From CAYRNR01 sp964425605 (lineage in GTDB: Bacteria > Myxococcota_A > UBA796 > UBA9615 > CAYRNR01), in assembly GCA_964425605.1 (NCBI GenBank), contig CAYRNR010000002.1:148751-212750 (forward strand): a DNA stretch of 64,000 nt, in the 5' to 3' direction. Shown here one piece after another: positions 21,178 to 31,189 of the stretch. How positions within the stretch are numbered: position 1 is the first letter of the stretch; each line of letters begins with the position of its first letter. Under the pieces are notes generated by a model, which worked only from the letters and a program-made list of their open reading frames with translations, was not told the origin of the DNA and searched no databases. The translations under genes and the position numbers were made by a program.

Positions 21178-22254
21178 ATGCGTGCCATCTACTTCGCGGC
21201 GACCATCGGATTTCTGCTGTTCTCGGGAGGCTGTGAGTCTCCGGGGACCATCGGAGACGACGACACCATCAATGACGACGACGACGTCCTCGACGACGAC
21301 GACGACGACGACACCTCTCCACAGACCATCGAGGACGTGTTCGTCCAGGAAGGGCGGCCCACGGACGTGCTCTTCGTGGTGGACAACTCGTGCTCGATGC
21401 AAGAGGAGCAGGCGGCGCTGGCGGGCCACTTCGAGGGGTACTTCCAGCACCTGTTCGCCCAGAACATCGACTACCACATCGGCATCACGGTGCTCGACGA
21501 CTGGGCGACGCAGCCACCCATCGGGCAGCTGTTCGGCCCCACCCCCTACATCGATCCCGAGACCCCCGATCCCGTGGACGCCTTTGTCGGCAACATGACC
21601 ATGGGCGCCGACGGGATGGGCAGCTGCGAGGTGGGACTGGAGGCGACGCAGCGGGCCGTCACCGCGCCGATGATCGACGGTCCCAACGCGGGCTTCTACC
21701 GGGAGGACGCGCGGCTGGCGGTGATCATCGTCAGCGACGAGGTCGACGGCTGTATCTACGGCTGCGACGGCACCTGCTGGATGCCGTTCCTCAGCTGGTT
21801 CACCCTGCTCAAGGACGACAACGAGGAATCGATCCACTTCACGGCCATCGTCGGCGACGAGGGCATCGGCTGCTCCAGCGACTGGGGCGTGGCCGATTCC
21901 GGCGACGGCTATCACGAGGTCATCAACGAGCTCGGCGAGGAGCACGCGCTCTGGCACAGCATCTGCGAGCAGGACTGGACCCCGGCGATGGACGCGGCCG
22001 GCCAGTGGGCGGCTGCCGTACCCACGACGTTCGCGCTCGGCGCGACCCCCATCCTCGGCTCGCTCCGGGTGTTCCTCGACCTGGATGGGGCAGAGGGGCC
22101 CGACCCCGAGTTCCCGATCTTCGAGGACGACACCTACGAAGAGGCCCACGCGTTCGTGTACGACGCCGACTCGAACAGCCTGGTGTTCGTCCAGGACACC
22201 GCACCGCCCGGGGGGGCGCAGTTGCGGGTGGAGTACGAGGTGGAGGGCGGGTAG
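21178..22254 (+). CDS. Lipoprotein with vWA-like domain
   Basis: The 358-residue protein starts with a lipoprotein signal (MRAIYFAATIGFLLFSGGC, lipobox SGGC) and an Asp-rich linker (DDDDTINDDDDVLD). It continues with a von Willebrand A-like domain: TDVLFVVDNSCSMQEEQ holds the DxSxS metal-site motif, and AVIIVSDEVDGC is the later strand. Such exported vWA lipoproteins are common in myxobacteria-like genomes and probably mediate adhesion or complex assembly at the outer membrane. ATG at 21178 was chosen for its signal peptide and the GGGGGG upstream; the open frame extends 30 codons further back through the tRNA remnant. The gene is convergent with the M3 peptidase gene. Confidence 0.85.
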   Translation: MRAIYFAATIGFLLFSGGCESPGTIGDDDTINDDDDVLDDDDDDDTSPQTIEDVFVQEGRPTDVLFVVDNSCSMQEEQAALAGHFEGYFQHLFAQNIDYHIGITVLDDWATQPPIGQLFGPTPYIDPETPDPVDAFVGNMTMGADGMGSCEVGLEATQRAVTAPMIDGPNAGFYREDARLAVIIVSDEVDGCIYGCDGTCWMPFLSWFTLLKDDNEESIHFTAIVGDEGIGCSSDWGVADSGDGYHEVINELGEEHALWHSICEQDWTPAMDAAGQWAAAVPTTFALGATPILGSLRVFLDLDGAEGPDPEFPIFEDDTYEEAHAFVYDADSNSLVFVQDTAPPGGAQLRVEYEVEGG

Positions 22255-22282
22255 CGCAGAGCCCGGCGAATGTCCGGCTGTC

Positions 22283-24451
22283 TCACTCCACGGTGAATCC
22301 TCGGTACCGCAGGTACGCGTCCAGTGGGGCGTCGCGGCCCCGGAAGGCGCGGTAGGCCTCCGCCGGATCCATGGCGTTGCGCGGGGCAAAGACGAACTCG
22401 ACGAGCCGAGCCGCCAGCTCCGGGTCGTAGTACCCGCCAGGGGCCTCGGCAAAGGCCTCGGCGGCGTCGGCCGTGAGCACGTCGGCCCACAGGTACCCAT
22501 AGTAGCCCGCGGCATACCCCTCGCCGGAGAAGATGTGGCCGAACTGGGGCGACCGGTGGCGCATCACGATCTCGGAGGGCATGCCCAGGTCCGCGAGGCT
22601 GTCGCGCTCGAAGCGGTCCGGGTCCAGGTCCGCGGGATCGGCCGTGTGGTACCGCATGTCCACGATGGCGCTGGCCAGGTACTCGGTGACCTCGAAGCCC
22701 TGGTTGAAGTTGGCGGCCCGCAGGAGCTTGTCGACCATCTCGGCGGGCATGGGTTCGCCGGTCCCGGCGTGCACCAGGTACTGCTGGATGACCCGGTCCG
22801 TGGTCAGCCAGCGCTCCAGCAGCTGGGACTGCGTCTCGGTGTAGTCCCCCACCCCGCCGTTGAGCGTGGGATAGTCCACCTCCGACGACAGGTAGTGCAG
22901 CGCATGGCCGAACTCGTGGAACAGCGTGATGGCGTCGTCCCACGACACCAGCACCGGCTCCCCCTCGGCCGCTGCGACGAAGTTGCAGTTGTTGGACGCC
23001 AGGACGGTCTCGGGGCCGTGGACGGTCGTGTGCCCCCGGTAGCCCGAAGCCCAGGCGCCGGAGCGCTTGCCCTGCCGGGCGAAGGGGTCGAGGTACCACA
23101 AGCCCACGGGCTCGCCGGAGCCACCGCCGGTGACCTCCCAGACCCGCACGTCCTCGTGGAACACCGGCACGGAGCCGTCGGTCACCTCGGCGAACTGATA
23201 GCCGAACAGCTCCCCCGCCACCATGAACATCGCCTCCCGCAGCTCGTCGAGCTGCAGGTACTGCCGCACCTCGTCGGAGTCCAGATCGTAGCGGTCGCGG
23301 CGCACGCGCTCGGCGTAGTAGCGGTAGTCCCACGGCTCGATCCGGATCGCGGCCCCCTCCTCGTCGGCCAGGGCCTGCATGTCGGCGACCTCCTGGCGCA
23401 CCGTCTCGAGGGCCATGGGCCACAGGGACTCCATCAGGGCCAGGGCCCGCTCCGGCGTCCCGGCCATGCGGTTCTCGAGGCGCCACTGGGCGAAGCTGTC
23501 GTAGCCCAGCAGGGCCGACCGTTCGTGCCGCAGCCGCAGGATCTCCGCGATGACGACGTTGTTGTCGTTCTCGTCGCCGTGGTCACCGCGGTCGTAGTAA
23601 CAGCGCCACACCTGCTCGCGCAGCTCGCGGTGGTCCGAGAACGTGAGGAACGGCGCCATCGAGGACCGCGTGTTGGTCACGGCGTACTCCCCGTCGCGCC
23701 CCCGCTCGGTAGCGGCCGTGGCCGCAGCCGCGACAAAGGAGGTGGGCAGCCCGTCGAGCTGGTCCGCGGTGAGGTAGTGGACGTACGCCTCCTCGTCGGC
23801 CAGCACGTTGTTGGCGAACGTCGTGTGCAGCTCGGCCAGGCGGCTCTGGATCTCGGCGTACCGCTGCTTGTCGGTCCCCGTCAGCTGGGCACCCTGGCGG
23901 GCGAAGCGGTCGTACACGAGCTGGACCAGACGTTGTTCCTCGGCGCCACGTTGTTGTAGCTCCTCGCTCTGGTGGACCGCCACGATGCGGGCGAACAGCG
24001 CGCCGTCTTGGATGATCCGGGTCTGGTAGGCCGAGATCCTCGGGGCCATCTCCTGCTGCAGCGCCCGGACCTCCGGGGTCGACAGGTTGCTGCTCCAGAT
24101 CCGGTAGTACACCATGGCCCGCTGCAGCGGCCGGCCCGTGCGCTCCATGGCCACGATCGTGTTGTCGAAGGTCGGTGCGTCGGGATCGTTCGAGATGTCC
24201 GCCAGCTCGGCCAGGTGCAGGGCCATGCCCTCGTCCAGGGCCGCCTCCAGATCCCCCAGCTCCATCCGGTCGAAGGCTGGGACGCCCCCCTGGGGGCCCG
24301 TCCAGGGTGCGAGCAAGAAATGGCCAGGTCGTGAATCAGTCTGCATGGTCGATGCCTCCACGGCAGTCTGGGTCGGCGCGGCTCCAGTATGAGCGCAAGA
24401 CAGCACCAGGGTCAGGCACGACAGGGTCACGAGGCGAGCGCCGATGGGCAT
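22283..24451 (-). CDS. M3-family zinc metallopeptidase (Dcp/oligopeptidase A type), lipoprotein
   Basis: The 722-residue protein carries the zinc-binding HEFGH motif (TLFHEFGHALHYL, about residue 511), with a third-ligand Glu in GDYTETQSQLLERW about 27 residues later, the M3 arrangement. Length and layout match peptidyl-dipeptidase Dcp/oligopeptidase A. Unlike the usual cytosolic enzymes, it starts with a lipoprotein signal (LVTLSCLTLVLSC), so it is probably envelope-anchored and trims short peptides in the periplasm or at the surface. ATG at 24451. It stands alone between the convergent vWA gene and the divergent hydrolase gene. The family is certain; endo- versus dipeptidyl-specificity is not. 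Confidence 0.92.
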   Translation of the reverse strand: MPIGARLVTLSCLTLVLSCAHTGAAPTQTAVEASTMQTDSRPGHFLLAPWTGPQGGVPAFDRMELGDLEAALDEGMALHLAELADISNDPDAPTFDNTIVAMERTGRPLQRAMVYYRIWSSNLSTPEVRALQQEMAPRISAYQTRIIQDGALFARIVAVHQSEELQQRGAEEQRLVQLVYDRFARQGAQLTGTDKQRYAEIQSRLAELHTTFANNVLADEEAYVHYLTADQLDGLPTSFVAAAATAATERGRDGEYAVTNTRSSMAPFLTFSDHRELREQVWRCYYDRGDHGDENDNNVVIAEILRLRHERSALLGYDSFAQWRLENRMAGTPERALALMESLWPMALETVRQEVADMQALADEEGAAIRIEPWDYRYYAERVRRDRYDLDSDEVRQYLQLDELREAMFMVAGELFGYQFAEVTDGSVPVFHEDVRVWEVTGGGSGEPVGLWYLDPFARQGKRSGAWASGYRGHTTVHGPETVLASNNCNFVAAAEGEPVLVSWDDAITLFHEFGHALHYLSSEVDYPTLNGGVGDYTETQSQLLERWLTTDRVIQQYLVHAGTGEPMPAEMVDKLLRAANFNQGFEVTEYLASAIVDMRYHTADPADLDPDRFERDSLADLGMPSEIVMRHRSPQFGHIFSGEGYAAGYYGYLWADVLTADAAEAFAEAPGGYYDPELAARLVEFVFAPRNAMDPAEAYRAFRGRDAPLDAYLRYRGFTVE

Positions 24452-24553
24452 GGGATGGGCCTACTCCGCTTGAATGAAGATCCATAACGCCTCCACATCA
24501 TGCCGGCTAAGATGGAGCCGTTCCAGACCGAGCATTCATCCCCGGGACAGACG

Positions 24554-25162
24554 ATGGCCAACGGTGTTCCCGTCATTCTCGTTCACGGCTACCTGGCGAG
24601 CCGCACGCTGATGCTGCCCATGAAGTGGCGACTGCAACGCCACGGCCTCGACGCCCACACCGTGGATTCCCCCTTCCTCAACCTCACCGACGTGCACGTC
24701 TGCACCCGCAAGATGGCCGACGAGGTCGAGCGCGTCCTGCAGACCTGCGGGGCGAGTCAGTGCGACCTGGTGGGCGTCAGCCTGGGGGGCTTCATGGCCC
24801 TGGAGTACGTCAAGCACATGGGCGGCGCCCCCAGGGTCCGCAAGCTGATCGCCATCGGGACACCCTTCGCCGGCACATGGGCGTCCGTGCCCGCCGTGGC
24901 CACTCTGGGCCTGATCTCGCGGGCCGCCTGGCAGACCATGCCGAGGTCGGACTACGTCGAGGAGCTGGCGGAGGGGGATCTGCCCGAGGGCGTCGAGTGC
25001 CACTCCATCTATGCCTCGAAGGATCCGGTGGCTCCGGCGAACAGCTGTCGGCTGGAGGGCGCGAACAACATCGAGGTGACGCCTCGGATGAAGCCGATGA
25101 CCCACCAGGGTTTGATCCTGCATCCGGAGGTGACGGGGATGGTGGCGGATATCTGCCGGTGA
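24554..25162 (+). CDS. Alpha/beta-hydrolase, triacylglycerol lipase-like
   Basis: About 202 residues with the lipase start VPVILVHGYLASRT, nucleophile elbow GVSLGG (Ser near 76), and probable catalytic Asp and His in ASKDPVAP and THQGLIL. The size is close to compact esterases/lipases and to PGAP1-like hydrolases. No signal peptide is visible, so a cytoplasmic esterase or lipase is likely. The start is uncertain: ATG at 24554 begins two residues before the core strand, while ATGs at 24500 and 24512 would add a short polar extension; none has a strong ribosome site. Divergent from the M3 peptidase gene. Confidence 0.8.
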   Translation: MANGVPVILVHGYLASRTLMLPMKWRLQRHGLDAHTVDSPFLNLTDVHVCTRKMADEVERVLQTCGASQCDLVGVSLGGFMALEYVKHMGGAPRVRKLIAIGTPFAGTWASVPAVATLGLISRAAWQTMPRSDYVEELAEGDLPEGVECHSIYASKDPVAPANSCRLEGANNIEVTPRMKPMTHQGLILHPEVTGMVADICR

Positions 25163-25172
25163 GGCCGAGTCC

Positions 25173-25640
25173 CTACTCGTCGTCGTCATCGCCGATGTAG
25201 ATGATGTAGATCATGATGCCGTGCTCGCCGTCCGCCTCGACCGCTTCGGCCAGCTCGAGCAGATCCAGCTGGCACGCCTTGATGCTCTGCCCCTCGACCT
25301 CCACCTCCCGCGGAACGCCTGTCACCGTGGCCCGGCTCATCAGCTTCCCGTCCTCGTCGATCTCCTCGACCACCACCCTCGGCGCCGCAGCCCGCCCCGC
25401 CAGCGCGGCCGCCCACGCCTCGAGAAGCTCCGCAGACACCTGTCCGTCGTACAGCGTCACCGCCCCGGCCTTCTCGTCCACGGCCGCGGCCTCGAACGCC
25501 CCGTCCTCTCCCCCCTTGGCCCCCACCGTGATCACGAACTCCTCCGCCTCCCCCTTCAGCGACTGAGCCATCGCCGTCGGGCAGAGCCCCACCAGGGTGA
25601 ACAGGGAGATGGCAACGCCGACGATCGTCTTGTGAGTCAT
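25173..25640 (-). CDS. Small secreted/periplasmic protein of unknown function
   Basis: The 155-residue protein starts with a signal peptide (MTHKTIVGVAISLFTLVGL, cut after AMA). The mature part is acidic with short beta-type strands (EEFVITVGAKGG, GAVTLYDGQ, PRVVVEEIDEDGKL) and ends IMIYIIYIGDDDDE. ATG at 25640 has a good GAGGAAG site; the frame is open further upstream but that stretch is intergenic. No family was recognised. It ends 10 bp from the convergent hydrolase gene. Confidence 0.65.
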   Translation of the reverse strand: MTHKTIVGVAISLFTLVGLCPTAMAQSLKGEAEEFVITVGAKGGEDGAFEAAAVDEKAGAVTLYDGQVSAELLEAWAAALAGRAAAPRVVVEEIDEDGKLMSRATVTGVPREVEVEGQSIKACQLDLLELAEAVEADGEHGIMIYIIYIGDDDDE

Positions 25641-25819
25641 GAATCTTCCTCGAATGTGAATGCTGGCTCCCACGATTCCAGGATGGCTGGGATGTGAGGG
25701 GTGGGCACTCACACGGGGCTCACATGGGCGGAGTCCCCGGGTGGAAGCGGTCCTCGCCGTCGTCATCGCCGATGTAGATGAGAGGTGCGACGTGAAAGAG
25801 CGCGTCGCGAGACCCGAGC

Positions 25820-28800
25820 TCAGTGGCGGCGGCGGACGGCCAGCAACAGGCCAAGGAGCGCCACCGCCATCGCCCGGCCGCTTCGGAGGCCGTGGCCCGC
25901 GCTGCACTCGCATCCCCCGCCCGTCAGGTCGTCGTCGCCGATCACATCGCTGCTGTCGTCGTCGTCGTCGTCGCCCGACTCATCGCACTCGTCGGTGTCG
26001 CTGTCGTCCACCAGGCCGTCGCAGTCGTTGTCCGCAGCGTCGTCGCACACCTCGGCGGCTTCCGGGTGGACGTCGGGATCGGCGTCGTCGCAGTCCTCGC
26101 CGTCGGTGCCGCCGTCGAAGCCGTCGCCGTCCACGTCGGTGAGATCGGTCCCCTCGCAGTCGTCGTCGATACCGTTGTAGGGGATCTCCTGCGCGCCCGG
26201 GTTCACGCCGGGATCGGCGTCGTCGCAGTCGTCATCGCAGGTGGAGAAGCCGTCACCGTCCGCGTCGGCCGGGTCGAGCGCGGCGTCCGTGTCGTCACAG
26301 TCACCGTCGCAGGTGGAGAAGCCGTCGCAGTCGACATCGTCGAAGTTCAGGTCTGCGTCGAGGTCGTCGCAGTCGCCGTCGCACACCAACCAGCCGTCAC
26401 CGTCCTCGTCGTACTCGTCGGCGGGGAGCGCGCCGTCGCAGTCGTTGTCCAGGCCGTCACAGAGTTCGGCCGCCCCGGGATAGGTCGCGGGATCCGTGTC
26501 GTCACAGTCGCCCTGGCAGGCGTTGAAGCCGTCCGCGTCCAGGTCCGCGTCCACGTCCTCGTCGACGATCCCGTCGCAGTCGTTGTCCAGCCCGTCGCAC
26601 TGTTCGGGAGCGCCCGGGTAGGTCGTGGGGTCGGCGTCGTCGCAGTCCGCATCGCACAGCCGGAAGCTGTCGCCGTCGGCATCGTCCTCGTCCGCGGGGA
26701 CCACGCCGTCGCAGTCGTTGTCGAGGCCGTCGCAGAGCTCGACAGCGCCGGTGAACACGGTAGCGTCGGCGTCATCGCAGTCGCCGTCGCACACGGCCAG
26801 GCCGTCGCCGTCGCCGTCGATCAGCTCGTCCGTGGACGGGTCGCAGTCGTTGTCGAGGCCGTCGCAGACCTCCTCGGCGCCAGGATTCAGGCCAGGATCG
26901 AAGTCGTCGCAGTCGCCATCACAGATCGTCCAGCCGTCACCGTCGCTGTCGGCCGCCTCGTCCGTGGACGGATCACAGTCGTCGTCCAGGCCGTTGCAGA
27001 TCTCCTCGGCCGCCGGATGGACGGCCGCGTCGCCGTCGTCGCAGTCACCCGAGCACTCGTCGAAGCCGTCGCCGTCGTCGTCCACCTCCCCGTCGAGCAA
27101 CACGCCGTCGCAGTCGTCGTCGATGTGGTTGCAGGGGATCTCCACGACCCCCGGATTGATCGCGGCGTCCGCGTCATCACAATCGCCATCACACTCGTCG
27201 AAACCGTCCCCGTCGTCGTCCACCTCGTCGGGGTGCAGGTCACCATCGCAGTCGTCGTCCAGGTCGTTGCAGGCGACCTCCACTTGCGCAGGATTGACCG
27301 CCGGGTCCGTGTCGTCGCAATCGTTGCCGCACTCGTCGTACCCGTCCCCGTCGTCGTCCACCTCGTCGGGGTGCAGGACGCCGTCGCAGTCGTCGTCCAG
27401 CTCGTTGCAGGCGATCTCGGCCACGCCGGGATTGAGCGCCGGGTTGGCGTCGTCACAGTCCCCCTGGCATTCGTCGTACCCGTCCCCGTCGTCGTCCACC
27501 TCGTCGGGGTGCAGGACGCCGTCACAGTCGTCGTCCACGTGATTGCACGCGGTCTCGAGGGCCGCCGGGTTGACCGCGGCGTCTCCGTCGTCGCAGTCGC
27601 CCTGACACTCGTCGAATCCGTCCCCATCGTCGTCCACCTCGTCGGGGTGGAGGTCGCCATCGCAGTCGTCGTCCACGTAGTTGCAGTCGATCTCCACGAC
27701 TCCCGGGTTGACCGCCGCGTCGCCATCGTCGCAGTCGTTGTCGCACTCGGTGTACCCGTCGCCGTCGTCGTCCACCTCGTCAGGGTGCAGGACTCCGTCG
27801 CAGTCGTCGTCCACCCCGTTGCAGGCGACCTCACCCGCCCCGGGGTTCACTGCGGCGTCCGCGTCGTCGCAATCGCCCTGGCACTCGTCGTACCCGTCAC
27901 CGTCGTCGTCCACCTCGTCCGGATCGAGTGCCCCGTCGCAGTCGTCGTCCACGTAGTTGCAGGCGACCTCACCCGCGCCCGGGTGGATCGCGGCGTCGGC
28001 GTCGTCGCAGTCACCCTGGCACTCGTCGTACCCGTCGCCGTCGTCGTCCACCTCCTCGTCGTGGAGATNNNNNNNNNNNNNNNNNNNNNNNNNNNNNNNN
28101 NNNNNNNNNNNNNNNNNNNNNNNNNNNNNNNNNNNNNNNNNNNNNNNNNNNNNNNNNNNNNNNNNNNNTCCCCGTCGCAGTCGTTGTCGATGTAGTCGCA
28201 GGCCACCTCGGTCGCACCGGGGTTGATCGCAGCGTCGAGTTCGTCGCAATCGCCGTCATCGCCGGTGTATCCGTCGCCGTCGTAGTCCAGGCAGCCGATG
28301 TCGTACCCCACCGAGGGCGTGAGCGCGAAGCTGGAGGTGACGAAGGTGGTGTCCCCCGCCACGGTGCCGTCCCAGTTGCCCAGGGTCTCCGCCACGGTGA
28401 CCGCGCCCGGGCTCTCGTCCATGGCCCAGTGGGCGTACAGCCCCGGCTCGTAGCCGGACAGCGCGTAGTCCATGGTGCAGGCGATCTCGGCCTCGCTCAA
28501 CACCACGGACCACACACGCACCTCGTCCATGCGGCCGTCGAACGGGTCGGAATCGTAGCTCGGCCCGCTGTCGATGTCCGCGCCGATGTGCCACAGGTCG
28601 CTGCCGAATCCCGGCGAGGTGGTCACCGCTTCCGACGCGGCCAGGACGCCGTCGAGGTACAACCTGATCTCCGTGGGTTCCACGACCACGGCCACGTGGA
28701 TGTCGACGCCCACGCCCGGCGAGTGGGCATAACACAGCGTGTCCACGCCGACGGCTGCGCAGGTCCCTCCCTCGGTGGCGTTGTCGTCCTCGATCTCGAT

Positions 28801-29058
28801 CTGCCACTGCCCGTTCACATAGCCGACGAAGAACGAGTTGATGTACGTCGCCGGATCGAGCACCTCGAACACCGTGTGGTAGCTGTCCCAGGCATCGCTG
28901 TTCAGCCACGCCTCGACCGTGAACGACGTCCCCGGATCGAGCATCCCGAACTCGATCGCGTCAGCGTCGCCGTCGAAGCTCGCCGCATTTCCCTGAGCCC
29001 AGCCTGTCGCAGGCACACAGACAACCGCCAGAAGCACCGCCAGGACGATGGATTTCAT
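25820..29058 (-). CDS. LamG/concanavalin-like + MopE-repeat surface protein with GGGCEC sorting tail (interrupted by assembly gap)
   Basis: The N-terminal part (29058-28169) has a signal peptide (MKSIVLAVLLAVVCVPATGWA) and a LamG-type beta-sandwich (SFTVEAWLNSDAWDSY, RMDEVRVWSVVLSEAEIAC), then the first Asp/Cys unit. After 100 N the other part (28068-25820) has about 16 further units of the type VDDDGDGYDECQGDCDDADAAV. It finishes with an Asp linker, GGGCEC, a hydrophobic helix and VRRRH. The two parts are in different frames only because the placeholder gap is 100 nt. Both read in the same direction with matching repeats, so one gene is inferred. The start ATG at 29058 has GAGGAGG. A cell-surface carbohydrate- or metal-binding role is likely. 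Confidence 0.8.
25980..28245 (-). repeat. Tandem MopE-coding repeat array (about 17 visible units)
   Basis: Degenerate units of 111-126 bp run through both sides of the gap. The units nearest the gap are the most alike (cgtcgtcgtccacctcgtc recurs), which probably defeated assembly. The true unit number is unknown. Confidence 0.8.
28069..28168. other. Assembly gap (100 N)
   Basis: Exactly 100 undetermined bases: a conventional placeholder for a scaffold gap of unknown size, inside the repeat array. Confidence 0.99.
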
Positions 29059-29096
29059 GGGACCTCCTCGACGCATTGTACGCCGGAGGGCCACCC

Positions 29097-29816
29097 TCAA
29101 GGATCACCGACATCCAGCGGATGCAGCGTCACCGCCGTGTGGACGCAGCCGAAGGCCTCGCCGGTCGGGTCATCGATCCACTCATAGTCACCCAGCGGAT
29201 CGGGCGAGTCGTCGACGCCGTCGAAGACCAGGAAGTCGCTGCCGGTACCCGTGATCGTCGCATCGAGCATCGCCCCATCGAGGAGCTGCTGCATCGTCAG
29301 CGGCGTCGCCACCTGGACCTCGACGTCGAGGTGGGCTTCGAGGAACGAGAACGAGGCCGTCATCGTGAACGAATCGACCACGGCACTGCCCGTCAGCGTC
29401 GCCGGCAGCTGATCTCCGTCCCCCAGCGCGAGCGGCGGGTCGAGGGTGATGGTCCAGCGTTCACCGTCGTTGTTCGTGGACCACCCCGGGTCCTGCAGCC
29501 GCAGCTCCAGCACATGCACAGTGCCGTCCGGATCGTTGTCGGCCAGCCAGAACGTCAGGAAAGCCTCCGAGTCGGACAGCCCCGCCCCGGAACACCCCAC
29601 CACCTCGCCGTTGACCGCCGTCTCGATCGCCCAGGTGCTGCAGGTGAAGTCCAGGCCCGTGGCCTCCATGCACTCGTCGAGGGTCAGGGGATCGGGTTCG
29701 GTGGTGTCGTCGTCGTCGCCGGTGGTGTCGTCGTCGTCGTCGGTTGGGGTGGGGGTGGGGCAGCCGCAGAGCCAGACCACGGCGAGGGGGATGGCAAACA
29801 GGATCGACGCGCGCAT
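29097..29816 (-). CDS. Lipoprotein with Asp-rich linker, unknown function
   Basis: The 239-residue protein begins with a lipoprotein signal (MRASILFAIPLAVVWLCGC), followed by PTPTPTDDDDD and GDDDDTTEPD linkers. The remaining roughly 190 residues form a beta-rich domain with paired strands (TMTASFSFLEAHLDVEVQV, RWTITLDPPLALGDGD) and two Cys. The linker style matches other lipoproteins in the window. It lies 38 bp upstream of the LamG/MopE gene on the same strand and may be co-transcribed with it. Family not recognised. Confidence 0.72.
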   Translation of the reverse strand: MRASILFAIPLAVVWLCGCPTPTPTDDDDDTTGDDDDTTEPDPLTLDECMEATGLDFTCSTWAIETAVNGEVVGCSGAGLSDSEAFLTFWLADNDPDGTVHVLELRLQDPGWSTNNDGERWTITLDPPLALGDGDQLPATLTGSAVVDSFTMTASFSFLEAHLDVEVQVATPLTMQQLLDGAMLDATITGTGSDFLVFDGVDDSPDPLGDYEWIDDPTGEAFGCVHTAVTLHPLDVGDP

Positions 29817-29884
29817 GGGGTTTCTCCACGGGGTTGGGGCTCCAGTGTACTACTCGCAGGAGGTAGACCAGCGCGTCGGGGACT

Positions 29885-31186
29885 TCACCATGTCAGTCTG
29901 TGCGTCCCCCCGATCCTCTTGATCCGCTCTCCATCCACACCGACCTCCCTCGCAACCGCAGGCCAGGCCGCGACCGCGTCGATCACCTCCGAGAGGATCG
30001 CCTCGGCGAGCCCACGCCTGAGCGAAGCCGTCCGTGCTACTGCTCTCAAGTCCGCCACGCCGAAGCCGTCGCGCTTGCCGTTGACCGTCATCTGGTGGGC
30101 GCTGGTCCAGGGACCCTCGCGATTGAAGGCCCACATCACGTCGTACGCCGGTGCCAGCGACCACCGCCCCTGCTTGTCCATCAGAAAGGCGATGTTCTTG
30201 ACGTGGTCGTCCTGGTTGCGGGCCACCAGGTTGAAGACCATGCGTCGGAACTGCTGCTCGATCTGGGCCATGGGCAGGCCCAATCGGCGCATCACGAGGA
30301 AGGCCTGTTCGTAGCCGTGGGCGCCGGGCTGGTTGAAGTCGAGGTGGGCCAGGGCGCCCAGGGACTGCAGATGCAGCCGCCCGCCGTCAGGGGTCCTGTC
30401 GAAGCGGCGGGTCATGAAGTGGCGGCGGTCGCCGTCCTCGAGCAGGCTGCATTCGGCCATGAGGATGCCAGCAGCGCGAGCCATCCGGTGGTAGGCGAAC
30501 TCCACGGCCCCGTACCCCTGGGGATCGGCCAGGTCCCGGTCCCGGTTGTTCGCCACGCCGTCGAACTTGAGCAACCAGTGGGAGAAGCCGAGAGGTGCGT
30601 CCACCTGTCCGGATCGGACCTCGCCGGTGTCGGGATTCCAGGCGATCAGGGCCTTGGCGCGAGCACCGCCGGCGCTGGTGCCCACCCGCAGCAGGTCGAG
30701 GAGCCCTCGGTGAGGGTCACTCTCGGGCATGGACGAGGAGAAGCCGGCTCGGTCCGAGAGGACACGCGACGCCAGCTTCACCAGCTCGGCCACCTCCAGC
30801 AGCTCCGACCGGCCGCGCTCCGGCCCCGTGGCCGGCTCGAAGGACAGAGCTCCCATGGCGCGATTGCCGAGGTAGCACAGACGGTCGAGGGGGCCGAAGC
30901 TCTCGGGCGAGCGGCCCTGACGGGCGAGCCAGGCATCGATCACGGCGTGACCGAACCTGTCGGGCAAGGCGTCGGCCAGCATACCCGGCAAGCCAAAAAA
31001 GGAGGCCTCGGACAGCCCAGGGAAACGGTGGACCTGCTGCGACAGCGGCATCTGCAGCGGCGCCACCTGGATGCCGCTTCGCACGAACGCGCTGTCGAAC
31101 TCGAAGGACGCCACAGGCTCGCCTTCGGGCCAGGCCACGGCCCCGATGCGCCTGCCCCAGAGCTTCACCTCGACCACGATCGGCAC
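29885..31186 (-). CDS. hipA: HipA-family serine/threonine kinase toxin
   Basis: The 433-residue protein is full length for HipA. It has the N-terminal HipA subdomain, the ATP-loop-like GTSAGGARAK (about 167-176), the catalytic motif ARNQDDHVKNIAFLMD (about 320-335) and the metal-binding LAPAYDVMW. In characterised HipA proteins the kinase phosphorylates glutamyl-tRNA synthetase and halts translation, giving dormancy. Start is GTG at 31186, three bases after the HipB stop, which implies strict operon coupling with the antitoxin. It opens the defence-rich right half of the window. All catalytic residues look intact, so it should be active when not restrained. Confidence 0.93.
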   Translation of the reverse strand: MPIVVEVKLWGRRIGAVAWPEGEPVASFEFDSAFVRSGIQVAPLQMPLSQQVHRFPGLSEASFFGLPGMLADALPDRFGHAVIDAWLARQGRSPESFGPLDRLCYLGNRAMGALSFEPATGPERGRSELLEVAELVKLASRVLSDRAGFSSSMPESDPHRGLLDLLRVGTSAGGARAKALIAWNPDTGEVRSGQVDAPLGFSHWLLKFDGVANNRDRDLADPQGYGAVEFAYHRMARAAGILMAECSLLEDGDRRHFMTRRFDRTPDGGRLHLQSLGALAHLDFNQPGAHGYEQAFLVMRRLGLPMAQIEQQFRRMVFNLVARNQDDHVKNIAFLMDKQGRWSLAPAYDVMWAFNREGPWTSAHQMTVNGKRDGFGVADLRAVARTASLRRGLAEAILSEVIDAVAAWPAVAREVGVDGERIKRIGGTHRLTW

Positions 31187-31189
31187 GAG

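Noticed and set aside
22255..22282. Rho-independent terminator between convergent genes
   Set aside because: Only a weak bulged stem around AGCCCGG/CCGGCT without a T run.
25823..28195. A 790-codon plus-strand frame through the gap
   Set aside because: Same antisense effect of a MopE array, and it reads through undetermined bases.
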